Shown here: one piece after another, positions 41,290 through 49,580 of the stretch
Numbering within the stretch: the first letter of the stretch is position 1
Layout: each line of letters opens with the position of its first letter
Source: Streptomyces caeruleatus
GTDB lineage: Bacteria > Actinomycetota > Actinomycetes > Streptomycetales > Streptomycetaceae
Direction of reading: 5' to 3'
Length of the DNA stretch: 64,000 bases
NCBI RefSeq assembly: GCF_001514235.1
Contig: NZ_KQ948933.1
Span: forward strand, 54,405-118,404
The notes under the pieces: model-generated
The model's database searches: none
What the model was told of the DNA's origin: nothing
The model's input: the letters and a program-made list of their open reading frames with translations, nothing else
Position numbers and translations under genes: made by a program

Positions 41290-41682
41290 AGGCCATGGGC
41301 TCCGCATCGAGGTTCCGAGCCTATCGGGATACATCCCCCGAACAGCGGACGGGCGGACCGATGTTGTCTTATTTTATTGATGTCTGAGGGTGCATCAGCC
41401 CACGGAACACGCCATCCGCACTTGCCAATAGCCTTACGCGCGGCCGTGGGCGGCGCATGCGGAATGACGGAATTTCACCGTCCAAACAAGGACGCTCCAC
41501 CTGTTCCAGACGCGAACACCCGTCAGGGATCCCCGTCATCCTCAGGTATGACGCGGCGGTGCTCCGTCCATCCGCAGTCTGCCTTCGGAACCGGAACAGC
41601 GACTGACTACACGGCGCTCTTCGGCCAGGACGATGGATGACGTCCCTTCGAACACACCGTCGTCCCTCAGGAGCGCCTTCTC
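41290..41682. other. Spacer between bldA and the ABC exporter genes
   Basis: 393 bases. The stretch 41360-41385 is strikingly AT-rich for this genome (TTGTCTTATTTTATTGATG) and probably contains promoter elements for one or both flanking transcripts. I see no further tRNA or ORF with a ribosome site. Confidence 0.45.
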
Positions 41683-42453
41683 GTGACCACCGCATCCATC
41701 GCCGACCGGGCCACCACCGTGGCCGCGCGTGCCACGGATCTGTCGAAGATCTACGGACAGGGCGAGACCCAGGTGGTCGCCCTGGACCGGGTCACCGTCG
41801 AGTTCCGGCAGGCCGAGTTCACCGCGATCATGGGCCCCTCCGGCTCCGGCAAGTCCACGCTGATGCACTGCGTGGCCGGCCTGGACACCTTCTCCTCCGG
41901 TTCGGTGCGCATCGGCGACACCGAGTTGGGCTCCCTGAAGGACAAGCAGCTCACCAAGTTGCGCCGGGACAAGATCGGCTTCATCTTCCAGGCGTTCAAC
42001 CTGCTGCCGACGCTGACCGCGCTGGAGAACATCACCCTTCCGATGGACATCGCGGGCCGTAAGCCCGACAAGCAGTGGGTGGACTCGGTCATCCGGATGG
42101 TGGGCCTGGCCGACCGCCTCGGCCACCGCCCCGCCCAGCTCTCCGGCGGCCAGCAGCAGCGCGTCGCCGTGGCCCGCGCGCTCGCCTCCAGGCCCGAGAT
42201 CATCTTCGGTGACGAGCCCACCGGAAACCTCGACTCGCGCTCCGGCGCCGAGGTGCTCGGCTTCCTGCGCAACTCCGTACGGGAGTTGGGGCAGACGGTG
42301 GTGATGGTGACCCACGACCCGGTCGCCGCGGCGTACGCGGACCGCGTGGTGTTCCTCGCCGACGGCCGGATCGTCGACGAGATGTACAAGCCCACCGCGG
42401 ACAACGTCCTCGACTTCATGAAGCAGTTCGACGCGAAGGGCCGCACCAGCTGA
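41683..42453 (+). CDS. MacB/LolD-type ABC transporter ATPase
   Basis: 256 residues from the GTG at 41683, with AGGAG about ten bases upstream. It contains Walker A MGPSGSGKSTLMHC, Q-loop FIFQAFNLLPTLTALENI, signature LSGGQQQRVAVARALASRP, Walker B IIFGDEPTGNLDSRSG and H-loop MVTHDPVAAAYADRVV. The NLDS sequence after Walker B is typical of LolD/MacB/FtsE-class ATPases, which drive mechanotransmission rather than import. The stop overlaps the permease ATG by one base (TGATG), so the two form a coupled pair. Confidence 0.95.
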   Translation: MTTASIADRATTVAARATDLSKIYGQGETQVVALDRVTVEFRQAEFTAIMGPSGSGKSTLMHCVAGLDTFSSGSVRIGDTELGSLKDKQLTKLRRDKIGFIFQAFNLLPTLTALENITLPMDIAGRKPDKQWVDSVIRMVGLADRLGHRPAQLSGGQQQRVAVARALASRPEIIFGDEPTGNLDSRSGAEVLGFLRNSVRELGQTVVMVTHDPVAAAYADRVVFLADGRIVDEMYKPTADNVLDFMKQFDAKGRTS

Positions 42454-44987
42454 TGTTCCGCACCGCCCTGCGCAACGTACTCGCGCACAAGGCCCGGCTG
42501 TTGATGACGGTGCTCGCCGTGATGCTCGGCGTCGCGTTCGTCTCCGGCACCCTGGTCTTCGCCGACACGCTCTCCAACGCATTCCGCAACCAGTCGGCGA
42601 AGAGCTACGACGACGTCGCCGTCGCCGTCACCTCGCACGCCGACCCGGACAACCCCAAGGAAGAGCCCGGGCTCTCCGCCAGGACCCTCGACAAGATCTC
42701 CGCGGTGGACGGTGTCGACGCCGCCTACGGCCGCGTGGACGGCTTCGCCGGGGTCGCCGACCCCGACGGGAAGCTGATCGGCGTCGGCTGGTCCAACAAG
42801 GGCGCCAACTTCTCCCCCGGCAAGGACGGCAAGGACCCCGCCTACACGTTCACCGACGGCTCCGGTCCGGTGAAGGACGACCAGATCGCCCTGGACAAGG
42901 AGTCCGCCGCCAAGGGCGAGTACCAGGTCGGCGACCGGGTCCGGGTCGCCACGAACGGCCCAGTGAAGGAGTACACCCTCAGCGGTGTGTTCACCACCGA
43001 GGACGGCGCCGTGAACGCAGGCGGCAGCCTCGTCCTCTTCGACACCGCGGTCGCCCAGAAGCAGTACCTCAAGCCGGGCTACTTCGCGAGCGCCACCGTC
43101 ACCGCCGCACCCGGCGCCGACGACGCGAGGATCCTGGACGCGGTGGGGCCGCTGCTGCCGGACACCGCCGACGCGAAGACCGGGCAGGCGCTCGCGGACG
43201 AGCAGGCCGAGCAGATCGAGCAGGGGATGAGCTCGCTCAAGCAGGTCCTGCTGGGCTTCGCGGGCATCGCGCTGTTCGTCGGGGTCTTCCTGATCTCCAA
43301 CACCTTCACGATGCTGGTCGCGCAGCGCACCAAGGAGATCGCGCTGATGCGGGCCGTCGGCGCGTCCCGCAAGCAGATCACCCGCTCGGTGCTCGCCGAG
43401 GCCGCGGTGGTGGGCCTGGTCGCCTCGGTGATCGGGTTCGTCCTCGGCATCGGTCTCGCGGTCGGACTGCGGTCCGGGATGGCCGCGTTCGACATGAAGA
43501 TCCCGGGCGGCCCGCTGATCGTGTCCGCCACGCCGGTGCTCGCCGCGATCGGCGTCGGTGTGCTGATCACGATGTTCGCCGCCTGGCTGCCCGGCCGCCG
43601 GGCCGCGAAGATCCCGCCGGTGGCGGCCATGAGCAGCGTGCATGCCGTGGCGACCACCAAGTCGCTGGTGGTGCGCAACTCCATCGGCGCGGCCGTCACC
43701 GCCCTCGGCTCGGCCGCGATCGTGCTGGGTGCCTCGTCCGGCGGCGACGACGGCCGGATGTACATCGCGGCGGGCGCGTTCTTCGCGCTGATCGGGGTGA
43801 TCATCCTGATCCCGCTGCTGTCCCGGCCCGTGATCGCGCTCGTCCGCCCGCTGCTCGTCGGCCCGTTCGGCGTGGCCGGCAAGCTGGCCGGCCAGAACGC
43901 GGTCCGCAACCCGCGCCGTACCGGCGCCACCGCCTCGGCGCTGGCGATCGGCCTGACGCTGGTGACCGGTCTTTCGGTGCTCGGCATCACGGTCGGCACG
44001 GCCATCGACAAGATGACCACGGACAACATCAAGGCCGACTACATGGTCTCGATGGCGAACGGCGGCGACCTCGACCAGTCCGCGCTGACGGCGCTTCAGA
44101 AGGCCAAGGGCGTCTCGGCGGTCTCGCCGCAGCAGAGCGTCTACTTCGAACTGGGCGGCGACGACTTCGTGTCCGCTTCGGCGGTCACGCCGGGCGACAT
44201 CGAGCAGGTCCTGAAGGTCGACGTCGTCAGCGGCAGCGTCGACTCGCTCGCCAAGGGGCAGATCGCGGTCGCGGAGAAGACGGCCAAGAGCAGGGGCTGG
44301 AAGCCGGGCGACAGCCTGCCCGTCACCTACGGCGACGAGAAGAAGGGCAAGCTGACCGTCGGCGCCGTCTTCAAGGACAGCGAGTTCCTCTCCCCCGTCC
44401 TCGTCGACACCGAGGTCGTGAAGCCGCACGAGACGCAGCCGTACATCCAGCAGATCTTCGTGAAGGTCGACGGCGGCCAGTCCGCGTCGAACGAGCAGGT
44501 CCTCATCGACGCGCTGGGCGACAACCCCGCGATCACGGTCATGGACCGCCAGGACATCCGCAACGAGTTCGGCGGCGCCATCAACACGATGCTGAACATC
44601 ATGTACGGCCTGCTGGCGATGGCCCTGATCATCGCGGTGCTGGGTGTCGTCAACACCCTGGCGATGTCGGTCTTCGAACGGCAGCAGGAGATCGGCATGC
44701 TGCGGGCGATCGGTCTCGACCGGCGCCGGGTGAAGCGGATGGTCCGGCTGGAGGCCGTGGTCATCTCGGTGTTCGGCGCGGTGGTCGGCATCGGCCTCGG
44801 CTCGTTCCTCGGCTGGGCGATCGGCGAGACCATCGCCGACCAGATCCCGGGCTACGCGCTGGTCCTGCCCTGGGACCGGATCGGGATCTTCCTGGTGCTG
44901 GCCGGTCTGGTGGGCGTCCTGGCCGCCCTGTGGCCGGCCCGCAACGCCGCACGGCTGAACATGCTGAACGCGATCAAGGCGGAATAG
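42453..44987 (+). CDS. FtsX-like ABC transporter permease
   Basis: 844 residues. The N-terminal helix LLMTVLAVMLGVAFVSGTLVF leads to a large extracytoplasmic MacB-PCD-like domain. FtsX-type membrane domains (three helices each) lie at about 260-400 and 715-840, with LMRAVGASRKQITRSVLAEA and its repeat MLRAIGLDRRRVKRMVRLEAVV marking the two homologous halves. A second external domain lies between. Such exporters act on antimicrobial peptides, lipoproteins or cell-wall hydrolases. With no adjacent two-component genes, the substrate is unknown. It ends at a convergent terminator. Confidence 0.95.
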   Translation: MFRTALRNVLAHKARLLMTVLAVMLGVAFVSGTLVFADTLSNAFRNQSAKSYDDVAVAVTSHADPDNPKEEPGLSARTLDKISAVDGVDAAYGRVDGFAGVADPDGKLIGVGWSNKGANFSPGKDGKDPAYTFTDGSGPVKDDQIALDKESAAKGEYQVGDRVRVATNGPVKEYTLSGVFTTEDGAVNAGGSLVLFDTAVAQKQYLKPGYFASATVTAAPGADDARILDAVGPLLPDTADAKTGQALADEQAEQIEQGMSSLKQVLLGFAGIALFVGVFLISNTFTMLVAQRTKEIALMRAVGASRKQITRSVLAEAAVVGLVASVIGFVLGIGLAVGLRSGMAAFDMKIPGGPLIVSATPVLAAIGVGVLITMFAAWLPGRRAAKIPPVAAMSSVHAVATTKSLVVRNSIGAAVTALGSAAIVLGASSGGDDGRMYIAAGAFFALIGVIILIPLLSRPVIALVRPLLVGPFGVAGKLAGQNAVRNPRRTGATASALAIGLTLVTGLSVLGITVGTAIDKMTTDNIKADYMVSMANGGDLDQSALTALQKAKGVSAVSPQQSVYFELGGDDFVSASAVTPGDIEQVLKVDVVSGSVDSLAKGQIAVAEKTAKSRGWKPGDSLPVTYGDEKKGKLTVGAVFKDSEFLSPVLVDTEVVKPHETQPYIQQIFVKVDGGQSASNEQVLIDALGDNPAITVMDRQDIRNEFGGAINTMLNIMYGLLAMALIIAVLGVVNTLAMSVFERQQEIGMLRAIGLDRRRVKRMVRLEAVVISVFGAVVGIGLGSFLGWAIGETIADQIPGYALVLPWDRIGIFLVLAGLVGVLAALWPARNAARLNMLNAIKAE

Positions 44988-45000
44988 CCGTACGCGCGCC

Positions 45001-45034
45001 AAGGGCCCCGTTCCCGGGAGGGAGCGGGGCCCTT
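45001..45034. terminator. Bidirectional hairpin terminator
   Basis: AAGGGCCCCG/CGGGGCCCTT, a 10-bp perfect stem with outer GC pairs, lies in the 58 bases between the permease stop and the cfa stop. Confidence 0.85.
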
Positions 45035-45045
45035 CGCGCTGCCTC

Positions 45046-46344
45046 TCAGCCCCAGGTACGGGACCGCAACGGCATCCCGGAGTCCCCGGAGTCGGGGGTC
45101 CTGACCGCCAGCACCTGGTTGACGCCGATGCGGTTGCGCTCGAAGGCGAGCGCGCAGGCGGCCATGTAGAGCCGCCAGACGCGGGCGCGCCCCGGGCCGG
45201 CGAGCTTGGCCGCCCGCGGCCAGTCGGCCTCCAGACGGTCCACCCAGCAGCGCAGGGTCAGGGCGTAGTGCTCCCGGATCGACTCGACGTCGCGCACCTC
45301 GAACCCGGCCCGCTCCAACTGGGTGACGGTGACGCCGATGGGCTGGAGCTCGCCGTCGGGAAAGACGTACGCGTCGATGAACTCGTCGACCTGGTACGAG
45401 GATTCGTCGCGCTGCGGCCGCCGCCCGATCTGGTGGTTCAGCAGCCGCCCGCCGGGCTTCAGCAGCCGGTGCAGCACGTCGGCGTACTCCAGGTACCGTT
45501 CGGCGCCCACGTGTTCGGCCATGCCGATGGAGGAGACGGCGTCGTACGGACCGTCCTCGACGTCCCGGTAGTCCTGGACGCGGATCTCCACCTTGTCGGT
45601 GAGCCCCTCGTCCGCGACGCGCTTGCGGGCGTACGCCGCCTGCTCCTGGGAGAGGGTGATGCCGACGACGCTCACGCCGTACTCGCGGGCCGCGTGGATG
45701 GCCATCGAGCCCCAGCCGCAGCCGACGTCGAGCAGCCGCTGACCTGGCCGCAGGTCGAGCTTGCGGCAGACGAGGTCGAGCTTGTCGTGCTGGGCGGATT
45801 CGAGGGTGCCGGCCGGGGGCGGGGCCGGCCAGTAGGCGCAGGAGTACACCATGGACGGGCCGAGGACGATCTCGTAGAAGTCGTTGCCGACGTCGTAGTG
45901 GTGGCTGATGGCGCGTCTGTCGGTGCGTTTGGTGTGCAGATGGCCGCGGACCCGGCGTGCCTCCTCGGGGGGCGGCGCGGGCGGCAGCGGAAGTCCGCCG
46001 AGTCGCAGCAGACCGCGCACGGCGGCGCGCACCTCGGGGTCCCGCAGCGCCTGAGCCAGGCTTCGGGCGCCCTCCCCGCGCTCCCACACGAGCCCCGCGA
46101 GCAGATCGAGGGCGGCGTACAGATCGCCCTCGATGTCGAGGTCCCCGGCCACCCAGGCCCGGGCCAGGCCCAGTTCACCGGGCTTGAACAGCAGCCGCCG
46201 TACGGCACGGCGGTTGCGTACGACGAGAGTCGGCGCGCCCGGCGGCCCCGACCGCGAACCGTCCCAGGCGCGGATGCGCACCGGGAGCGGGACTCCCAGC
46301 AGCTGTTCGAGAAGGCCCTTCAGCCGCACCGCGGCGTCTGGCAT
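45046..46344 (-). CDS. cfa: Cyclopropane-fatty-acyl-phospholipid synthase-type methyltransferase
   Basis: 432 residues from the ATG at 46344, with GGAGG upstream. It transfers a methylene from S-adenosylmethionine to unsaturated acyl chains of membrane phospholipids. A non-catalytic N-terminal domain (about 1-145) is followed by ISHHYDVGNDFYEIVLGPSMVYSCAYW, the family hallmark in outline. The SAM motif is LLDVGCGWGSMAIHAA and further on come ITLSQEQAAYA and SIGMAEHVGAERY. The C-terminus has LTLRCWVDRLEADW. It is a peripheral membrane enzyme and appears monocistronic. Confidence 0.93.
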   Translation of the reverse strand: MPDAAVRLKGLLEQLLGVPLPVRIRAWDGSRSGPPGAPTLVVRNRRAVRRLLFKPGELGLARAWVAGDLDIEGDLYAALDLLAGLVWERGEGARSLAQALRDPEVRAAVRGLLRLGGLPLPPAPPPEEARRVRGHLHTKRTDRRAISHHYDVGNDFYEIVLGPSMVYSCAYWPAPPPAGTLESAQHDKLDLVCRKLDLRPGQRLLDVGCGWGSMAIHAAREYGVSVVGITLSQEQAAYARKRVADEGLTDKVEIRVQDYRDVEDGPYDAVSSIGMAEHVGAERYLEYADVLHRLLKPGGRLLNHQIGRRPQRDESSYQVDEFIDAYVFPDGELQPIGVTVTQLERAGFEVRDVESIREHYALTLRCWVDRLEADWPRAAKLAGPGRARVWRLYMAACALAFERNRIGVNQVLAVRTPDSGDSGMPLRSRTWG

Positions 46345-46605
46345 GGCGCACACCTCCGTGACGAGGAATCCCGGAATGTCCAACAACGTAAACACCAGAA
46401 CGCCCGCGGCGCTGTCCCGCCACGGTGTCACGTTTGGGCAAATTGTCAGAGCGACCGGGCGGCGCTGTCCAGGACGCCGTCGGCATCCCGGTCCCTGTCA
46501 AGTCCCGAGTCCGCGGTCACGAGAGGCCGTGGCATGACGGCCCCCGGGCAGCGGGCCCTAATGGTCGTATCCGCTTTTCCCCACTTCCTATGGATGTGAA
46601 CGGCC

Positions 46606-47205
46606 ATGACTCGACTTTCCCGCTTCCAGCGCTTCGCCCTGCTGACCGCTTCGACCACGGTGATCACCGGAGGGGCACTCCTGCCGGGCACCGCGTTCGC
46701 CGCCCCGGCACCGCACGCCCCGAGCGTCGCCGCGGCTGATGCCCGATGGGTGGAGACCAAGGATGCCGACAGCGGCGTCACCGCCCGGCTTCCCGGTAAA
46801 TCCACGGTCAAGGACATGGGTGGTGGTCGTACGTACGTGGTGGGAACCGACGCGGGAATCACCCAGTTCTCGGTCGTCGACTCACCCGGTGGCGGTCAGA
46901 ACGATCTCGACTCCGCCCTTGAGAACTACCTGTCCGGCTACAACGAGCCCGCACAGTCCTCGGACGAGAAGCTCCGGAGTACCGACGTCAGTACGGAGAC
47001 CACGGCTGACGGCCATCGCACGCTCCAGGCGGACCTCACCGCCCCCGACGGCACCGTCGGGCGGATCGGCTTCATCGACGGGGGCGATTACGTGGTCCAG
47101 ATCGCGTCGGTCGGCCTCGACACACCGGACACCGTGCGAGCGGACTACCAGCAGATCCTCGACAGCGTCCAGCTGCCCGCCGATCAGCCCGACCGGGCTC
47201 TCTGA
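46606..47205 (+). CDS. Secreted protein of unknown function
   Basis: 199 residues. A signal peptide (RFALLTASTTVITGGALLPGTAFA) is followed by a small alpha/beta domain: DARWVETKDADSGVTARLPG, then RTYVVGTDAGITQFSVVD and GRIGFIDGGDYVVQIASVGLDTPD. No cysteine pair, lipobox or membrane anchor is present, so it should be released or wall-associated. The fold resembles PsbP-like or LpqN-type secreted domains in shape, but I cannot assign a family. It is monocistronic, with a strong terminator 30 bases after the stop. Confidence 0.85.
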   Translation: MTRLSRFQRFALLTASTTVITGGALLPGTAFAAPAPHAPSVAAADARWVETKDADSGVTARLPGKSTVKDMGGGRTYVVGTDAGITQFSVVDSPGGGQNDLDSALENYLSGYNEPAQSSDEKLRSTDVSTETTADGHRTLQADLTAPDGTVGRIGFIDGGDYVVQIASVGLDTPDTVRADYQQILDSVQLPADQPDRAL

Positions 47206-47235
47206 CCGCCCGGAGTCCTCGGGGGCGCACACATG

Positions 47236-47279
47236 CCGAAGGGGCCGCCCGCACCACGGATGGCGGGCGGCCCCTTCGG
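47236..47279. terminator. Bidirectional hairpin terminator
   Basis: A perfect 17-bp stem CCGAAGGGGCCGCCCGC/GCGGGCGGCCCCTTCGG with a 10-base loop lies between the convergent secreted-protein and ndh genes. Confidence 0.92.
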
Positions 47280-47302
47280 GGTGGTGATGAGAGGTCCGAG
47301 GG

Positions 47303-48727
47303 TCAGGAGGCCTTGGCCTTCTCACCCTTCTCGGCCTTGTCGGCCTTGTCGGCCTTGTCGGCCTTCTCCGCCTTGCTCGCGGCAGCGACCGGAGCCGGCT
47401 TCGCGGCCTCGTAGAACTCCTCGCGCGGGTGCTCCATCGCGCCGAGGGAGACGACCTCGCGCTTGAGGAACATACCGAGGGTCCAGTCGGCGAAGACGCG
47501 GACCTTGCGGTTCCAGGTCGGCATCGCCATGCCGTGGTAGCCACGGTGCATGTACCAGGCGAGACGGCCCTTGAGCTTGATCTTCATCTTGCCCATGACG
47601 ATCATCGCGACGCCCTTGTGGAGGCCGAGACCGGCCACCGCGCCCTTGTTGGCGTGCGAGTAGTCCTTCTGCGGGAAGCCCCGCATACCGGAGATCACGT
47701 TGTCGCCGAGGACGCGGGCCTGGCGCAGCGCGTGCTGGGCGTTCGGCGGGCACCAGGCGTTCTCGTTGCCCGCCTTGCGGCCGACGAGGTCCGGGACCTG
47801 GGCGTTGTCGCCGGCGGCCCAGATGTAGTCGGTGCCCTTGACCTGGAGGCTCGGCTCGCAGTCGACGTGACCGCGGGGGCCGAGGGGCAGACCGAAGCGG
47901 GACAGGGCGGGGTTCGGCTTGACGCCGGCCGTCCACACGATCGTGTTGGAGTCGACCTCAAGGCCGTTCTTCAGCACGACGTGGCCGTCGACGCAGGAGT
48001 CCATCGACGTGGAGAGGTAGACCTCGACGCCGCGGGCCTCCAGGTGCTCCTTGCCGTACTGGCCGAGCTTGGGACCGACCTCGGGAAGGATCTTGTCGGC
48101 GGCGTCGACGAGGATGAAGCGCATGTCCTCGCGGGACACGCTGGTGTAGTACTTGGCCGCGTCGCGGGCCATGTCCTCCACCTCGCCGATGGTCTCCGCG
48201 CCCGCGAAGCCACCGCCGACGAAGACGAAGGTGAGCGCCTTGCGGCGGATCTCCTCGTCGGTCGTGGAGTCGGCCTTGTCGAGCTGCTCGAGGACGTGGT
48301 TGCGCAGGCCGATGGCCTCCTCGATGCCCTTCATGCCGATGCCCTGCTCGGCGAGGCCGGGGATCGGGAAGGTGCGGGAGACCGCGCCCATCGCGATGAC
48401 CAGGTAGTCGAAGGGCAGCTCGTACGCCTCGCCGACCAGCGGGGCGATCGTGGCGACCTTGCGGTCCTGGTCGATGGTGGTGACCCGGCCGGTGAGGACC
48501 TCCGCCTTGGGCAGCACGCGTCGCAGCGGGACGACGACGTGGCGCGGGGAGATGCTGCCGGCGGCGGTTTCGGGGAGGAAGGGCTGGTAGGTCATGTACG
48601 ACCGGGGGTCGACGACCGTGACGGTCGCCTCTCCGTAGCGCATCTTCTTGAGAATGCGCCGAGCTGCGTACAGGCCTACGTACCCACCGCCTACTACGAG
48701 GATCCTGGGACGCTCCGTGGTGCTCAT
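47303..48727 (-). CDS. ndh: Type II NADH dehydrogenase (FAD-dependent)
   Basis: 474 residues. It oxidises NADH and reduces menaquinone at the inner membrane face without pumping protons. The first Rossmann motif is RILVVGGGYVGLYAARRI (FAD), followed by DPRSYMTYQPFLPE, the NADH motif VFVGGGFAGAETIGEVEDMAR and IWAAGDNAQVPD. C-terminal amphipathic helices such as MIVMGKMKIKLKGRLAWYMH serve membrane association. The last 30 residues are a Lys/Ala/Asp repeat (KADKADKADKAEK). A Rex-like site lies 320 bases upstream, consistent with control by the NADH/NAD ratio. Confidence 0.93.
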   Translation of the reverse strand: MSTTERPRILVVGGGYVGLYAARRILKKMRYGEATVTVVDPRSYMTYQPFLPETAAGSISPRHVVVPLRRVLPKAEVLTGRVTTIDQDRKVATIAPLVGEAYELPFDYLVIAMGAVSRTFPIPGLAEQGIGMKGIEEAIGLRNHVLEQLDKADSTTDEEIRRKALTFVFVGGGFAGAETIGEVEDMARDAAKYYTSVSREDMRFILVDAADKILPEVGPKLGQYGKEHLEARGVEVYLSTSMDSCVDGHVVLKNGLEVDSNTIVWTAGVKPNPALSRFGLPLGPRGHVDCEPSLQVKGTDYIWAAGDNAQVPDLVGRKAGNENAWCPPNAQHALRQARVLGDNVISGMRGFPQKDYSHANKGAVAGLGLHKGVAMIVMGKMKIKLKGRLAWYMHRGYHGMAMPTWNRKVRVFADWTLGMFLKREVVSLGAMEHPREEFYEAAKPAPVAAASKAEKADKADKADKAEKGEKAKAS

Positions 48728-49289
48728 GCCATCGAGTATCCACCCGCCTCAGGGGGGTCGCTCGTGCGCCCCTTCACAAGCTCTTGCAGGCCCTGTGCTA
48801 CACTCCCCGGCCCTCGTGACCCAGGTCATGGTCACGATCGGGAACCCGGAAGCGCTACGCCCCGTTGTCAATGCCGCGTGAGCTGCCTCTCTGGCTCTCC
48901 GGGCCCTCTGTGAGCGACCCGAAACACCTCTCCGAGAGACCCTCCCGGACCTTCCTTACACCGGCCATCTGAACATGTTCAAGGCCCTGTTCACCCCTCG
49001 GAAGGGTCAACCGACGCCCGTCCGTGCTTCTCCAGGGCCCAATTCCTTGTGAAGAACTTCACGAAGTTTCTCCGGAGGGCGTCTCCAGGGGGTCTCCGAG
49101 GGGCCCGAAAGGCCCCCTCGGGCGCGCTCATACGCTAGCCGACCTGCTCAGTCGACGGCTACCAGGCAGTAGCAAAGGAGACCCGGACCACCCCTGCGAT
49201 GCGACCCCGGTCACCGCTCCCCGCATGGCCGTCACTCGGTCGGCCACACTCCGCGCGAAATTGATCAGACAGGCACATAACGTGCAGCC
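48728..49289. other. 562-bp regulatory spacer between ndh and a small secreted peptide
   Basis: No gene longer than about 60 codons is supported. Visible signals are TGAACATGTTCA (48970-48981, a perfect palindrome), a Rex-like operator (49047-49064) and a GGGGCC-CGAAA-GGCCCC hairpin near 49096-49114. AGTAGC AAAGGAGA near 49172-49185 looks like a ribosome site without a convincing ORF after it. The region must contain both divergent promoters. Confidence 0.5.
49047..49064. promoter_or_regulatory. Putative Rex redox-repressor operator
   Basis: TTGTGAA-GAAC-TTCACGA matches the known Streptomyces Rex operator TTGTGAA-N4-TTCACAA at all but one position. Rex represses respiratory genes when NADH is low, and ndh is a sensible target, although the site is distant from its start. 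Confidence 0.65.
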
Positions 49290-49502
49290 ATGATCACCTC
49301 ACAGAAGGCCCTCAAGCGGGCCACCTCGCGAATAGTCCTGGTCGGCGCTGCCCTGAGCATCGCCCTGACAGCGGGGGCGGCGACCGCCGCTGCCGCACCC
49401 GCCCACCCCGTCGCCACGAAGGCCGCGGCCGCACAGTCAAGTCCGGCCTACGGCGGCGACGATGGAGGGTGCAGCGGCCTCCTCGTCCTCCTCTGCAACT
49501 GA
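49290..49502 (+). CDS. Very small secreted peptide with C-terminal cysteine pair
   Basis: 70 residues. A clear signal peptide (SRIVLVGAALSIALTAGAATAAAA) leaves about 30 mature residues that end DDGGCSGLLVLLCN. Two cysteines flank a hydrophobic stretch, a layout loosely like a chaplin or peptide-toxin fragment, although chaplin consensus residues are absent. Codon use fits the genome, and a 20-bp terminator follows at once, which supports a real transcription unit. The Shine-Dalgarno is weak. The long upstream region could hold complex regulation. The function is unknown. Confidence 0.65.
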   Translation: MITSQKALKRATSRIVLVGAALSIALTAGAATAAAAPAHPVATKAAAAQSSPAYGGDDGGCSGLLVLLCN

Positions 49503-49526
49503 CGGACAGTCCCTCAGGGGCTGACA

Positions 49527-49568
49527 CGAAGGGCCCCGGTACCTCAGGTGAGGTACCGGGGCCCTTCG
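49527..49568. terminator. Bidirectional hairpin terminator
   Basis: CGAAGGGCCCCGGTACCTCA pairs with TGAGGTACCGGGGCCCTTCG over 20 bases, the longest perfect stem in the window. It separates the small peptide gene from ppx. Confidence 0.93.
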
Positions 49569-49580
49569 CCGTACGGGGCG

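Noticed and set aside
41751..45002. Very long minus-strand ORF opposite the ABC exporter
   Set aside because: It is the GC-skew shadow of two clear plus-strand genes with Walker and FtsX motifs. Its translation is Arg/Asp/His/Gly-rich without any domain.
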